Made by a program: the position numbers and the translations under genes
NCBI RefSeq assembly: GCF_036802865.1
Contig: NZ_DAIRVK010000001.1
Coordinates: 310,001-374,000 of the forward strand
Length of the DNA: 64,000 nt
DNA from: Sulfurospirillum sp036802865
GTDB taxonomy: Bacteria; Campylobacterota; Campylobacteria; Campylobacterales; Sulfurospirillaceae
Direction of reading: 5' to 3'
Notes under the pieces: generated by a model
Told to the model about the DNA's origin: nothing
What the model saw: only the letters and a program-made list of their open reading frames with translations
Database searches by the model: none
Shown: one piece after another, positions 42,806 to 50,779 of the stretch
Layout of the letters: every line of letters begins with the position of its first letter
Position numbering within the stretch: position 1 is the stretch's first letter

Positions 42806-43210
42806 CTAAAAAATTGGGACATTATATTTTTTCATACATGTTGTTAATTTTTCCAAGTACTCAGGATTGCTTTCATCCGTCGTTGGTTGGATAAGTAAAT
42901 TGCAACATAAGACAGAGAGTGTTACGTTATTTTCTGTTGTAGCACTTAAAGATTCGGGTACATAAGCTACTAGTCCTGAACCTTTGTACAACTTATCAAT
43001 TTCATGATGTGTCAATGAATAGATAATGCCACTTGCTTGACTTTTTTCATCTCTTAATAAAGTTGCCAATTTCCCAATTCTAAGTTTATACCCTTTTACA
43101 GTAGCAATTCTGGGATTTCGAGGAGTTACACCTTTATTAGTAAGGATTTCTGGATCCATGTATAAACCATAAAAAAAGACTTCTTGTAGTCTATGCTCCG
43201 AATTATCCAT
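42806..43210 (-). CDS. Gamma-glutamylcyclotransferase-like (AIG2-like) protein
   Basis: A 134-residue protein with a glycine-rich start (FFYGLYMDPEIL, replacing the usual YGSNL) and a GIIYSLTHHEIDKLYKGSGLVAY segment like the substrate loop of AIG2/GGCT proteins. In classical enzymes a glutamate follows this segment in 'LD..EG'; here KGSG is present, so the catalytic acid may be missing or shifted. Could be a non-enzymatic relative. Confidence 0.7.
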   Translation of the reverse strand: MDNSEHRLQEVFFYGLYMDPEILTNKGVTPRNPRIATVKGYKLRIGKLATLLRDEKSQASGIIYSLTHHEIDKLYKGSGLVAYVPESLSATTENNVTLSVLCCNLLIQPTTDESNPEYLEKLTTCMKKYNVPIF

Positions 43211-43347
43211 GATTCAATTCCTTTATAAATTGACTTCTTTCAAAACTAATAATAGGCATTCTACCCAAGCAAACATAGTATTAATGTAGCTTTTAAAGTT
43301 TTAAAAGAACTCTAATAATTTTTTCAGGTTTTAAATTATGTAGTTAC

Positions 43348-43770
43348 TTACAAAAACCTCTCAATAAATCTATCCAAACCTTCATCATTCATAGCACCCG
43401 TTACACGCTCAACCTCGACACCATCTTTAAAAACAATGAGTGTAGGAATAGAGCGAATTTTAAAGCGCGAAGCGAGAAATTGCTCGGCTTCGGTATCGAC
43501 TTTAGCGAATAAAACGCGAAGAGGGTAAGCGCGTGCGGCTTGCTCGTAAATGGGGGCGAACATTTTACATGGACCACACCAAGGTGCCCAGAAGTCAACA
43601 ATGACGGGAACATCGGTACTCTCTAACACGGCTTCGAGGGTGTCGCTTGTAAGCGCAAGAGGGTGTGGGTCAAGCAAGGAAACTTTGCATTTTCCGCAAT
43701 TTGCTTTTTTATAGACGTCCTGTTTTGGGACATTATTGGTTGCAAGACAAGAGGGACAAATAACTTTCAT
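43348..43770 (-). CDS. trxC: Thioredoxin 2 (TrxC-type)
   Basis: A 140-residue thioredoxin with an N-terminal zinc finger (Cys5, Cys8, Cys25, Cys28 in CPSC and CGKC) and active site WCGPC at 64-68. TrxC-type proteins are reductants for oxidative stress responses. It starts 3 bases downstream of the D-glutamate cyclase-like gene's stop, so the two are probably co-transcribed. Confidence 0.93.
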   Translation of the reverse strand: MKVICPSCLATNNVPKQDVYKKANCGKCKVSLLDPHPLALTSDTLEAVLESTDVPVIVDFWAPWCGPCKMFAPIYEQAARAYPLRVLFAKVDTEAEQFLASRFKIRSIPTLIVFKDGVEVERVTGAMNDEGLDRFIERFL

Positions 43771-43773
43771 AGG

Positions 43774-44610
43774 TTATCCTTTTGTAGCGTATTCTTTTAA
43801 GGCATTTAATATTTCAGGCTCTAATGACCATTCTTTGCCATCAACAGACATGACAGACTCACGTTTAATGCCATCCACTGAGCCTTTGGAGACGATAAAT
43901 TCAAGGTATTTCTCAACTTCTTCAAAGGTAGGCAACACATTTACCTGTAAAATTTTTTCGAGTTCAGCAATGAAACCATAACCTCCCCAGTTAGAAACCG
44001 AAGCGATCATCGGGTAGTCGCAGGGAATGACACAGTAGTCGTAAAAAAACTCTTTATCTTTAAGTATGGCTGCGAAGCTTCCCATGCCTACTTCATTGCC
44101 ACCATCACCGATGCCAAAACTTGGGGCTGTTTGACTTCCTTTTTTAAAGAGTTCATCCACAGGTGCGGTGAATTCCTTGACCGAAACACCCCTTGCGTTA
44201 AGATAATCGCCTTGTGCATTTTGTCCGCAACGCTCAATGGAAAGATGGCATATCGGTTTGTATGTGTTTAAAATCATATCGATCTCTTGAGCACTTAAAC
44301 CCTCAAGTGGAATGTAAAGCGTTTTGATGTCAGGAAAATAGTCCTCGCAAAATGAATCGGTGATAATGACTGGCGTATAGCCCAGTTTCAAAAATGCTTT
44401 GGCTAAAAAGTATGCTCCCAAAGGACCATCGGTTTCAGCAAACCCTGCAACGTAAAAACCTGTATAGATGAAAACAACACCCTTATCGAGTTTGATGAAA
44501 GCATTAACAGCATTTTTGGTATGTTCATTGGGAAAGTGGGCCTGAATTTTGTCCATATTGCGGGTAGAGTGCTGGAGAACGATCTCTTCAATGGTATGAA
44601 AATTGCGCAT
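43774..44610 (-). CDS. DUF4392 (D-glutamate cyclase C-terminal-like) protein
   Basis: A protein of about 278 residues. GVVFIYTGFYVAGFAETDGPLGAY and GIGDGGNEVGMGSF are hallmarks of DUF4392, the C-terminal half of the mitochondrial D-glutamate cyclase (DGLUCY). The ATG at 44610 with AAAGG upstream is preferred over a TTG 66 bases earlier that would leave only 14 bp to the divergent gene. The partner half, DUF1445, is encoded divergently next door. Together they suggest D-glutamate to 5-oxo-D-proline chemistry; whether this half is itself catalytic is unknown. Confidence 0.85.
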   Translation of the reverse strand: MRNFHTIEEIVLQHSTRNMDKIQAHFPNEHTKNAVNAFIKLDKGVVFIYTGFYVAGFAETDGPLGAYFLAKAFLKLGYTPVIITDSFCEDYFPDIKTLYIPLEGLSAQEIDMILNTYKPICHLSIERCGQNAQGDYLNARGVSVKEFTAPVDELFKKGSQTAPSFGIGDGGNEVGMGSFAAILKDKEFFYDYCVIPCDYPMIASVSNWGGYGFIAELEKILQVNVLPTFEEVEKYLEFIVSKGSVDGIKRESVMSVDGKEWSLEPEILNALKEYATKG

Positions 44611-44690
44611 GAAAGCCTTTGCATCTAAAAAGTTTACTGGAAAAATTGTACCTAAAATTTGATACAATTTAACCAAAAAAAGGGATTAAA

Positions 44691-45458
44691 ATGTCACCAC
44701 ATGAGTTGCGCGCTAAAATTGCCAAAGGCGAATTTACAAGACCCACCGCGGGCGAATGCCCCGGATACATTCAGATGAATATGGTAGCACTTCCAAGAGA
44801 ATATGCGAAGCGGTTTGAAGCATTTGCAAAAGAAAACTCTAAAGCAATTCCTGTTTTAGAAGTTATTCACGAGGGACATCTCTCCAAAGTCTTAGCACCA
44901 GGTGCGGACATCTTAAAAGAGATACCAAAATACAACATTCTCAAAGATGGTGTTGTTGTTGAAACGGTTACAGACATTACGCCGTATTACAATCCTGATC
45001 TTGTTTTCTTTCTCATTGGTTGTAGTTTTTCATTTGAAACCGCACTGATTGAAAATGGTATGCCACTTCGCCATGTCGACCAACAAAAGAACGTTGCGAT
45101 GTACCGTACCAACATCAAGCTAAAACCCATTGAAGGTTTTGAAGGTGAAATGGTGGTCAGTATGCGCCCGATCAAAAAAGAAAAAGTAGCCGATGCGTGT
45201 GTGGTCACCAGCCATTACCCACGCATGCACGGTTCTCCAATTCAAGTGGGTTACCCAGAAATGATCGGCATTAACGATGTTTCAAAACCTGATTATGGCG
45301 ATGCCATTGAGATCAAAGCCGATGAAATCCCCCTTTTCTGGCCATGTGGTGTCACACCTCAAAACGTCATTTCAAGCATGAAACTCCCTTTTGCAATCAC
45401 GCATTCTCCAGGGCACATGTTTGTGACTGATAAAAAAGACAGTGAATACTACGAGTAA
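44691..45458 (+). CDS. DUF1445/UPF0317 (D-glutamate cyclase N-terminal-like) protein
   Basis: A 255-residue protein: RPTAGECPGYIQMNMVALPREYA at the start, FLIGCSFSFETALIENGMPLRH in the middle, and HYPRMHGSPIQVGYPEMIGI plus ITHSPGHMFVTD near the end. These define the UPF0317/DUF1445 family (formerly 'putative hydro-lyase'), shown for the animal protein to carry D-glutamate cyclase activity. Divergent with the DUF4392 gene. Confidence 0.9.
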   Translation: MSPHELRAKIAKGEFTRPTAGECPGYIQMNMVALPREYAKRFEAFAKENSKAIPVLEVIHEGHLSKVLAPGADILKEIPKYNILKDGVVVETVTDITPYYNPDLVFFLIGCSFSFETALIENGMPLRHVDQQKNVAMYRTNIKLKPIEGFEGEMVVSMRPIKKEKVADACVVTSHYPRMHGSPIQVGYPEMIGINDVSKPDYGDAIEIKADEIPLFWPCGVTPQNVISSMKLPFAITHSPGHMFVTDKKDSEYYE

Positions 45459-45460
45459 GA

Positions 45461-46360
45461 TTACTTTACAAATGCTTCTTGAATGGTGTGGAACTTATAG
45501 TTTTTCACGACATCAGGAAGCTTCTTCTCCATCATCGTAATTCCCTGAGGTTCATTTTTATTGCCATGAATGAGAATGATACTGCCTGTTTTAACAGGCT
45601 CATTTTTGGCTATCCATGCATTCGACCCTAAAGGAATTAAAAAGTAGGTTTCTCTAAGCTCACGCATTAATTTTTCATCTGCAATTAAGCCTGGAAAACG
45701 AAAGAAAACAGAGGGTGTAATGCCTTCTTCCAAAAGCGTTTTTTCAACTCCCAGTATTTCGGCTTTTACATTTGTATTTGCATGCAACATAAAATTTTGA
45801 CGTTCAGGAAGTTTTGGGTCGTAAAAATGGGTATGCGTGTGGTTTATCCACGTGATCTCTAAAAGTGGATTTTTCACAAGTGCTTCAAACTCTTTTTCAT
45901 GGTGATCTTTCCATCCAGAACTCAGTGCAATGGCGATAGGTGTTTTGCCATTTTGTTTGGTTAACTTTTCTATAAATTCACTTTCATATCCTTTTTTGGT
46001 GGAAGGGCATAAATCCATCGTAAGATAAATCGCTTTATCATTTTGTGTGACACCATGCGTTGCGCCACCTTTCACATAGGATGTAGTTGCCTCACTCAGC
46101 TGTTTTGCAAAAAGTGTTTTTGAAAAGTTTTCATCTAAGGGCATCAATTTTGAAGCATCCAACGAAAGTACTTTTGTTTGCAGTGTTTGCGTGTTGGTCG
46201 TAAGGTAAAAGGTTATACTTGAAAGCTCAAAACGACGTGAGATAAGAAAGAGAGTATCGTTTTCTTGGTACTGTTTTACATATATTTCATAGTGTTCGAT
46301 GTACTCAAGAGCGGACAATGGAAGCCAGCATAGCACTAAAGAAAAAAATAGTCGTAGCAT
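45461..46360 (-). CDS. Exported polysaccharide deacetylase-like protein, divergent NodB motifs
   Basis: A 299-residue protein with signal peptide MLRLFFSLVLCWLPLSA and a NodB-like fold: motif 1 reads TMDLCPST instead of TFDDGP (second Asp lost), motif 2 HTHTH is intact, and motif 3 reads FRFPGL. Metal binding may differ from classical deacetylases. AAGGAG lies before the ATG at 46360. Upstream is a MITE-like repeat. Confidence 0.78.
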   Translation of the reverse strand: MLRLFFSLVLCWLPLSALEYIEHYEIYVKQYQENDTLFLISRRFELSSITFYLTTNTQTLQTKVLSLDASKLMPLDENFSKTLFAKQLSEATTSYVKGGATHGVTQNDKAIYLTMDLCPSTKKGYESEFIEKLTKQNGKTPIAIALSSGWKDHHEKEFEALVKNPLLEITWINHTHTHFYDPKLPERQNFMLHANTNVKAEILGVEKTLLEEGITPSVFFRFPGLIADEKLMRELRETYFLIPLGSNAWIAKNEPVKTGSIILIHGNKNEPQGITMMEKKLPDVVKNYKFHTIQEAFVK

Positions 46361-46423
46361 GTAAACTCCTTTTAAAAGAATTTTAGCTCTTTTTTGAAAA
46401 AATATGATTATAATTTTGTTCAA

Positions 46424-46589
46424 TAGACTTCTTTCCTGACCCTTGAAAAGAGTAAGAGTTTGCTAAGAGTGCGTTAATTTTAAAAACTCAAAATTGAGTC
46501 ATAGCCGTAGCTATGGCGATATTTTTAGTTTTTAAAAGTGATGGGCTATGAGCGATACTCTTTTTACAATGGGTCAGGAAAGAAGTCTA
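46424..46589 (+). repeat. MITE-like element, copy 1 (166 bp)
   Basis: Bounded by perfect 19-bp inverted ends, TAGACTTCTTTCCTGACCC (46424-46442) and its complement (46571-46589). Inside is a CATAGCCGTAGCTATG hairpin and AT-rich arms. The reverse complement resembles 49416-49577 along its whole length. It lies between divergent genes and so may carry or alter their promoters. No open reading frame of note. Confidence 0.85.
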
Positions 46590-46665
46590 ATAGTGCAGGC
46601 GGTGTTTGAGTTTTCAAACGGATTTGAAGGTCTTAAAGCCTAATAGAAATAATGAGAATAAGAGA

Positions 46666-46920
46666 ATGACGGTCAACGAAGCAGTTTTAGAGATGCGTTA
46701 TAGTGGAATCCCTGAGGAAGACATTGAGGAGATTCTTGAGATTTGCAAGAAAAAGGGGCTAACCCCTCAGACAATAGACAAAGAGCTTGAAGCCAAAGGA
46801 TTGGATAAAGTTTTTGAGTTTGAGTACGATGCAAGCGAGAGTTGGTTTGAAGGTGGCGCAAGTGCAGCCCCTGCACACAAGGCACCTGTAAAACAGGGAT
46901 TAGAAAAGGAAAAAAAGTAG
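46666..46920 (+). CDS. Small hypothetical protein, 84 residues
   Basis: MTVNEAVLEMRYSGIPEEDIEEILEICKKKGLTPQTIDKEL..., acidic and helical, ending in a Lys/Ala-rich tail (AHKAPVKQGLEKEKK). No family recognised. The ATG at 46666 is preferred to one 60 bases upstream, which lies close to the repeat. The stop abuts the next start, indicating an operon. Confidence 0.65.
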   Translation: MTVNEAVLEMRYSGIPEEDIEEILEICKKKGLTPQTIDKELEAKGLDKVFEFEYDASESWFEGGASAAPAHKAPVKQGLEKEKK

Positions 46921-47337
46921 ATGGCAAAACAGATAAGACAACTGATTGAAGAGTATTATGAAGTGCTTTGGAATGATAAAAAACTCGACCAAGCACACCG
47001 TTTTTTAGATCCTTCCCTTAATTTTAGAGGCTCTTTAGGTATGCGCGTTGACAGCATTAATGGTTTTTGTGACTACGCAAAGATGCTTTTTAGTGCTTTC
47101 CCTAATCTTTACCATGTCATTGAAGACATTGTCATTGATGGCGATAAAGCCGCTGTAAGACTTGTTTATACAGCGACACATACAGGAAAACTCTTTGGAT
47201 TTGAGCCTACCGGAAACCGTATCCGTTACTCAGGTGCGTGCTTTTTCAAATTTGAAAATGAAAAAATTGTTGATGCATGGGTTTTAGGTGACCTTAACGC
47301 ATTGTACGGACAACTTAACGTCGCTGAAAATCATTAA
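46921..47337 (+). CDS. SnoaL/NTF2-like ester cyclase-type protein
   Basis: A 138-residue single-domain protein with the cone-shaped NTF2-like pattern: LIEEYYEVLWNDKKLDQAHRFLD, FGNLYH-like FPNLYHVIEDIVIDGDKAAVR, and GKLFGFEPTGNRIRYSGACFFKFENEKIVDAW. This matches SnoaL-like polyketide/ester cyclase relatives, whose substrates vary. It follows the small helical gene without a gap. Confidence 0.85.
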   Translation: MAKQIRQLIEEYYEVLWNDKKLDQAHRFLDPSLNFRGSLGMRVDSINGFCDYAKMLFSAFPNLYHVIEDIVIDGDKAAVRLVYTATHTGKLFGFEPTGNRIRYSGACFFKFENEKIVDAWVLGDLNALYGQLNVAENH

Positions 47338-47352
47338 GCGTTCCAAGAACTC

Positions 47353-48207
47353 TTAGTGCTTTGCCTCTTTATACGCCATCATGGAGTGGACGATCAAGGT
47401 CGTCACGATGATGGCACCTCCCATAAGTGTATTGATCTGCGGTTTCTCATCCATTAAAATCCACACCCAAAGAGGCGCAAGAACAGGTTCAATAATCGTT
47501 AGAAGTGCCACTTCAACCGAAGGTAAGGTTTTCGTACCCATGCCGATAAATGCGCGCGAAAGCGGTGTAAGCACTCCCCCCATAAACACAATAATCCACA
47601 ATGAATAACTATCTGGTACGATCATTGGCGCTGTCAGTGCTGCTAAAAGGGAAGCCATAAGTGCGCCCGTTCCAAAACAGGCAAGGCGGTTGGCTTCTTT
47701 GTCTCGCTCCAAAACAGACAACATCGACACAAAGGCAAAGACACACCCAAAAGCATAGAGGTTGCCTTCCATATTTCCAAGTTCTAAGTCATTGAATAAA
47801 ATAATAGCAAGTCCTATAAACACAAAAAATATCGCTCCAAAAGTACGGCGTGGTGTTTTTTGTCTGAAAAAAATAAAGGCGATCATCGCACTTACAAGCG
47901 GTCCTGTACTTAAAATAAACACGGCACTGGCAACACTGGTATGTTTGATAGCAAGAATAAATAAAAGATTGCTCAGTCCTATGCAAAGCCCGCTCCATAA
48001 AATCGTGGAAAGATGATTTTTATAAAGGGAAGCTACACTGTTTTTATGCTTTGAGTATAAAGTGATGTTCATTGTTAAAAACATACACAAACCAAAGTAA
48101 AATGTAAAATTTTGAGCAGGGACATGCGTCATTTTAATCAGCGGTGATTCAAAACTCATCAGTATCATGCCTAGGGTTGTAATCCCAAAGGCTTTGGTGT
48201 AGTTCAT
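47353..48207 (-). CDS. EamA/DMT-family transporter
   Basis: A 284-residue protein with ten predicted helices in two EamA repeats: the first ends in LSNLLFILAIKHTSVASAVFILSTGPL, the second in GMGTKTLPSVEVALLTIIEPVLAPLWVW. Drug/metabolite exporters of this family move amino acids or other small molecules; the substrate is unknown. The VF530-type gene lies 4 bases upstream on the same strand. Confidence 0.88.
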   Translation of the reverse strand: MNYTKAFGITTLGMILMSFESPLIKMTHVPAQNFTFYFGLCMFLTMNITLYSKHKNSVASLYKNHLSTILWSGLCIGLSNLLFILAIKHTSVASAVFILSTGPLVSAMIAFIFFRQKTPRRTFGAIFFVFIGLAIILFNDLELGNMEGNLYAFGCVFAFVSMLSVLERDKEANRLACFGTGALMASLLAALTAPMIVPDSYSLWIIVFMGGVLTPLSRAFIGMGTKTLPSVEVALLTIIEPVLAPLWVWILMDEKPQINTLMGGAIIVTTLIVHSMMAYKEAKH

Positions 48208-48211
48208 GGGA

Positions 48212-48445
48212 TTACTTTGTTTGGTTGTTGCGAAAGTGGATATAAAGTTTTTCGATTTTTTCGCGTGCCCAAGGGGTTTTACGAAAAAATTTTAGACATG
48301 AGTTGATGCTTGGGTTGACATGGAAGCAGTTCATACGCATCATCTCATCCAGTTTTTCCCAGCCATAATGTGCTTGAAGTTCGGTGACAAGCTTTTCGAG
48401 CGTGACGCCGTGAAGTGGGTTTTTGGTTGGTTCGTTATTATTCAT
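48212..48445 (-). CDS. VF530-family (DUF2132) small DNA-binding-type protein
   Basis: A 77-residue protein: LHGVTLEKLVTELQAHYGWEKLDEMMRMNCFHVNPSINSCLKFFRKTPWAREKIE. This is the conserved VF530/DUF2132 signature, a small helical fold compared with DNA-binding domains. Function is unproved. Precedes the EamA gene by 4 bases. Confidence 0.9.
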   Translation of the reverse strand: MNNNEPTKNPLHGVTLEKLVTELQAHYGWEKLDEMMRMNCFHVNPSINSCLKFFRKTPWAREKIEKLYIHFRNNQTK

Positions 48446-48463
48446 TGATTCCTCAAAAATGGA

Positions 48464-48475
48464 TTTACATGTAAA
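48464..48475. repeat. TTTACATGTAAA palindrome
   Basis: Perfect 12-bp copy, 19 bases upstream of the VF530-type start, where it could act as an operator. Confidence 0.8.
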
Positions 48476-48484
48476 AAGATTTAA

Positions 48485-48638
48485 TAGAGTTCTTGCAAAG
48501 TCAAATTTGTAAGAACTCTAAGCGCTAATGGCGCGTGGGCATTCTGCGCAAGTGTACCCAGTGTGAACGTAGTCTTTTCAAGGAAACTTCGTTTTGAGCT
48601 TTACTTAAAAGACGTGTCAAAAGTTCTGAAAGAACTTT
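48485..48638. repeat. Hairpin-rich spacer downstream of the SDR gene
   Basis: The spacer has no gene but several stem-loops: TAGAGTTCTT paired with AAGAACTCTA (48485-48520), GCGC-TAATG-GCGC after it, and AAAGTTCT-GAA-AGAACTTT at 48620-48638. The last overlaps the SDR stop on the minus strand and may terminate that gene. Confidence 0.6.
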
Positions 48639-49392
48639 AATTGTTTCGTTCTACGCTAAGTCCCGCATAGCTTTGTACCGTTGGCATAATTTCAATGCGA
48701 TTGACATTAACATGCTCAGGAAGTTCCGCTAAAGAGAAAATGGCATTAGCTATATCTTCTTTAGAAAGAGGCGTTGTGTTTTTATACACAGAATCTGCTT
48801 TTGTCTTATCGCCTTTAAAGCGTACATCAGAAAATTCTGTCAGTGAAAATCCTGGTTCAACATTGGTTACACGGACATGTGTACCTTTAAGGTCGGTTCT
48901 AAGATTTAGAGAGAATTGTTTTACAAAGGCTTTAGTTGCACCATAAACATTGCCACCTTCGTATGGCCAACTACCAGCCGTTGAGCCGATGTTAAAGATG
49001 TACCCAGATTTACGTTCTACCATAACAGGAAGAACCGCTTTTGTAACATAGAGTAACCCTTTGATGTTGGTGTCAATCATGCGCTCCCAATCATCCAAAC
49101 TTGCTTCATTAGCGTGTTCTAAGCCCAAAGCAAGCCCTGCATTGTTGACTAAAATATCGATATTTTTATACTCTTTTGGCAAAGAAGCAATGGCGTTAAA
49201 CACCTCTTCTTTTTTGGTAACATCAAAACAAAGGGGTAAAATATCGCATGTGGATAAACGCTCTTTAAGAGCATCTAAACGCTCTTTGCGACGACCAGTG
49301 ACGATGACTTTATAGCCAGCTTTAGCAAATTTTTCAGCCGTTGCTTCTCCAAAACCTGAAGTAGCACCAGTAATCAAGACGGTTTTTGACAT
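48637..49392 (-). CDS. Short-chain dehydrogenase/reductase (YdfG-like)
   Basis: A 251-residue classical SDR. The cofactor motif TGATSGFGEA lies at 7-16 with GRRKER after beta-2 suggesting NADP(H). NNAGLALG, the catalytic Ser in FNIGSTAGSW, and Tyr-x-x-x-Lys in YGATKAF are present. It is closest in appearance to YdfG, an NADP-dependent 3-hydroxy acid (serine/allo-threonine) dehydrogenase. The ATG at 49392 has AAGGA upstream; an upstream in-frame start lies in the repeat. Confidence 0.88.
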   Translation of the reverse strand: MSKTVLITGATSGFGEATAEKFAKAGYKVIVTGRRKERLDALKERLSTCDILPLCFDVTKKEEVFNAIASLPKEYKNIDILVNNAGLALGLEHANEASLDDWERMIDTNIKGLLYVTKAVLPVMVERKSGYIFNIGSTAGSWPYEGGNVYGATKAFVKQFSLNLRTDLKGTHVRVTNVEPGFSLTEFSDVRFKGDKTKADSVYKNTTPLSKEDIANAIFSLAELPEHVNVNRIEIMPTVQSYAGLSVERNN

Positions 49393-49415
49393 GTCGATCC
49401 TTTTCATGTACATAA

Positions 49416-49577
49416 ACTTCTTGCATAACCCATGAAAAAAGAGTATTACTGATAGCACATCACTTTTTAAAACTAAAAACATCACCATAGCTTTAGCTAT
49501 GCCTCCATTTTGAGTTTTAAAAATTAATGCACTCTGAGCAAACTCTTTATTTTTTCAAGGGTTGTGTAAGAAGTCTA
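49416..49577 (-). repeat. MITE-like element, copy 2 (about 160 bp, inverted)
   Basis: Imperfect inverted ends (ACTTCTTGCATAACCC at 49416-49431 and its near-complement at 49559-49574, 14 of 16). The element aligns with the reverse complement of the 46424-46589 copy, sharing CATCACTTTT, AAACTAAAAA, ATAGCTNNAGCTATG-type hairpin, TTTTGAGTTTT and AGCAAACTCTT blocks. It sits in the SDR upstream region. The rest of the 438-bp gap holds an 8-bp stem hairpin at 49587-49609 and the operators below. Confidence 0.8.
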
Positions 49578-49789
49578 ATTTGCGAAATTATAGCCAACTA
49601 AGCTATAATGATACCTTTGGTAACGTCACTCAAAATGGCTTTAAGCGGATAAAAATCCTAAAATTAGCCTTAAAATAGAAGTTCCAAAGCACTAATTTCA
49701 ACTTTACACACTTTTTGATTAAAAATTCACCACATTTTTTTGATAACTTTTCCCAAAAATATACTACTATTTCCTTATGAAATAAAAAG

Positions 49790-49803
49790 TACTACTTTTA
49801 GTA
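49790..49803. promoter_or_regulatory. Candidate RHH operator upstream of its own gene
   Basis: TACTACTTTTAGTA (inverted arms TACTA/TAGTA, 4-base spacer), 28 bases upstream of the GTG start. A partial copy, TACTACTA, lies at 49762-49769. The same 14 bases occur before putA. Confidence 0.65.
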
Positions 49804-49830
49804 TTCTTAAATTTTACTAAGGTGAACGAC

Positions 49831-50055
49831 GTGGCAAAACAGAAATTTGGCAGAGAAATCATTCAAAGCGTGATTGAAAAAAATAAGACCAAAAAACGTG
49901 AAATTGCACAACTGACAATTAAAATTGATGCCAAGCTTGACATCGCCCTTGGTAAACTTGCAACATCTCTTAATATCTCTAAAAACCGACTCATCGAAGA
50001 TATATTAAAAGAGAGTGGTATCATACAAGAAGTTGAGGAAAACTATTATGAGTAA
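49831..50055 (+). CDS. Ribbon-helix-helix (RHH) DNA-binding protein, putative regulator
   Basis: A 74-residue protein. Residues 27-62 fit the RHH fold: beta strand AQLTIKID, helix LDIALGKLATSLNIS and helix KNRLIEDILKESG, preceded by a basic segment (KNKTKKRE). The GTG at 49831 has AAGGTG 6 bases before it and is preferred to a GTG 9 bases upstream. The gene overlaps its neighbour by 8 bases. RHH domains often repress their own operon; it lies next to a transporter and putA, and a palindrome is shared by both promoters. Confidence 0.75.
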   Translation: MAKQKFGREIIQSVIEKNKTKKREIAQLTIKIDAKLDIALGKLATSLNISKNRLIEDILKESGIIQEVEENYYE

Positions 50056-50707
50056 CTTTCCTACGCAAAACAGTGTGATAGAAGCGATGCTTGATGGAAT
50101 GCGTCAAGCGCAAAAAAACTTTTTATTTTGGACAAATAACCGACTTTCACTCTCCAATGGTCCTCAAAAAATTCTCTCCATTCATGTTGCACAAGCCTTA
50201 AGCCTCATTGAAAATGCTCCTGAGGTGTTCATCGATGCTACGGTATCGGATATTTTACGTTGTTCTCTGCCCAATCGTAAAGCCTTTAAAACTTATATGG
50301 AGAAAAATGCGCTTTCGCAAGATGTTTTTAGCATAACACTGGATGAGCGCTTGTTACATCAAAGCCATAATGATTCCATTTCAAGAGTCATTATTACGCT
50401 TAAAAATGGTGTGTGCAATGCCAAAGCAGAGTACAGTTATGAGATTGAGAGGTTATGCAAGATGTTACACCGAAAATTTGAAGAGTCCTCGACATTGGAT
50501 TACGGTGTTTTTGCTTTTTATGCAGACCTTTCTACTTCTGCACGTAAGAAATTAACCAAACGTATTCCCGATGTTATTGCGAGTTTTGATGAAGTCGTGA
50601 GCCATTTTCCCACACTGAAAGCTTCTTTTGTTCAAACGCCAGTGCATGAAGTGGTTGACGTAGGTGAGTGGATGGCAGGATGTTATGTGATTACGCCCAA
50701 AGCGTGA
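50048..50707 (+). CDS. Conserved-looking hypothetical partner of the RHH protein
   Basis: A 219-residue soluble protein with no recognised domain. It has a helical start (NSVIEAMLDGMRQAQKNFLFWTNN), then NGVCNAKAEYSYEIERLCKMLHRK and a C-terminal half ending in GEWMAGCYVITPKA. It overlaps the RHH gene (ATGAGTAA), which suggests coupled synthesis and perhaps a complex, such as ligand sensing. No signal peptide. Followed after 72 bp, containing a hairpin, by the transporter. Confidence 0.65.
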   Translation: MSNFPTQNSVIEAMLDGMRQAQKNFLFWTNNRLSLSNGPQKILSIHVAQALSLIENAPEVFIDATVSDILRCSLPNRKAFKTYMEKNALSQDVFSITLDERLLHQSHNDSISRVIITLKNGVCNAKAEYSYEIERLCKMLHRKFEESSTLDYGVFAFYADLSTSARKKLTKRIPDVIASFDEVVSHFPTLKASFVQTPVHEVVDVGEWMAGCYVITPKA

Positions 50708-50717
50708 AATTTCACCT

Positions 50718-50746
50718 AAATACTTTATGCATGTAAAGAAGTATTT
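50718..50746. other. Hairpin between RHH partner and ABC binding protein
   Basis: AAATACTT pairs with AAGTATTT around 13 bases; a separate palindrome, GTGAAATTTCAC, overlaps the previous stop codon (50704-50715). No T run follows, so transcription may read through into the transporter genes. Confidence 0.5.
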
Positions 50747-50779
50747 GGCTGAGATTTCAAAATTTATAAAGGAGTGAGA

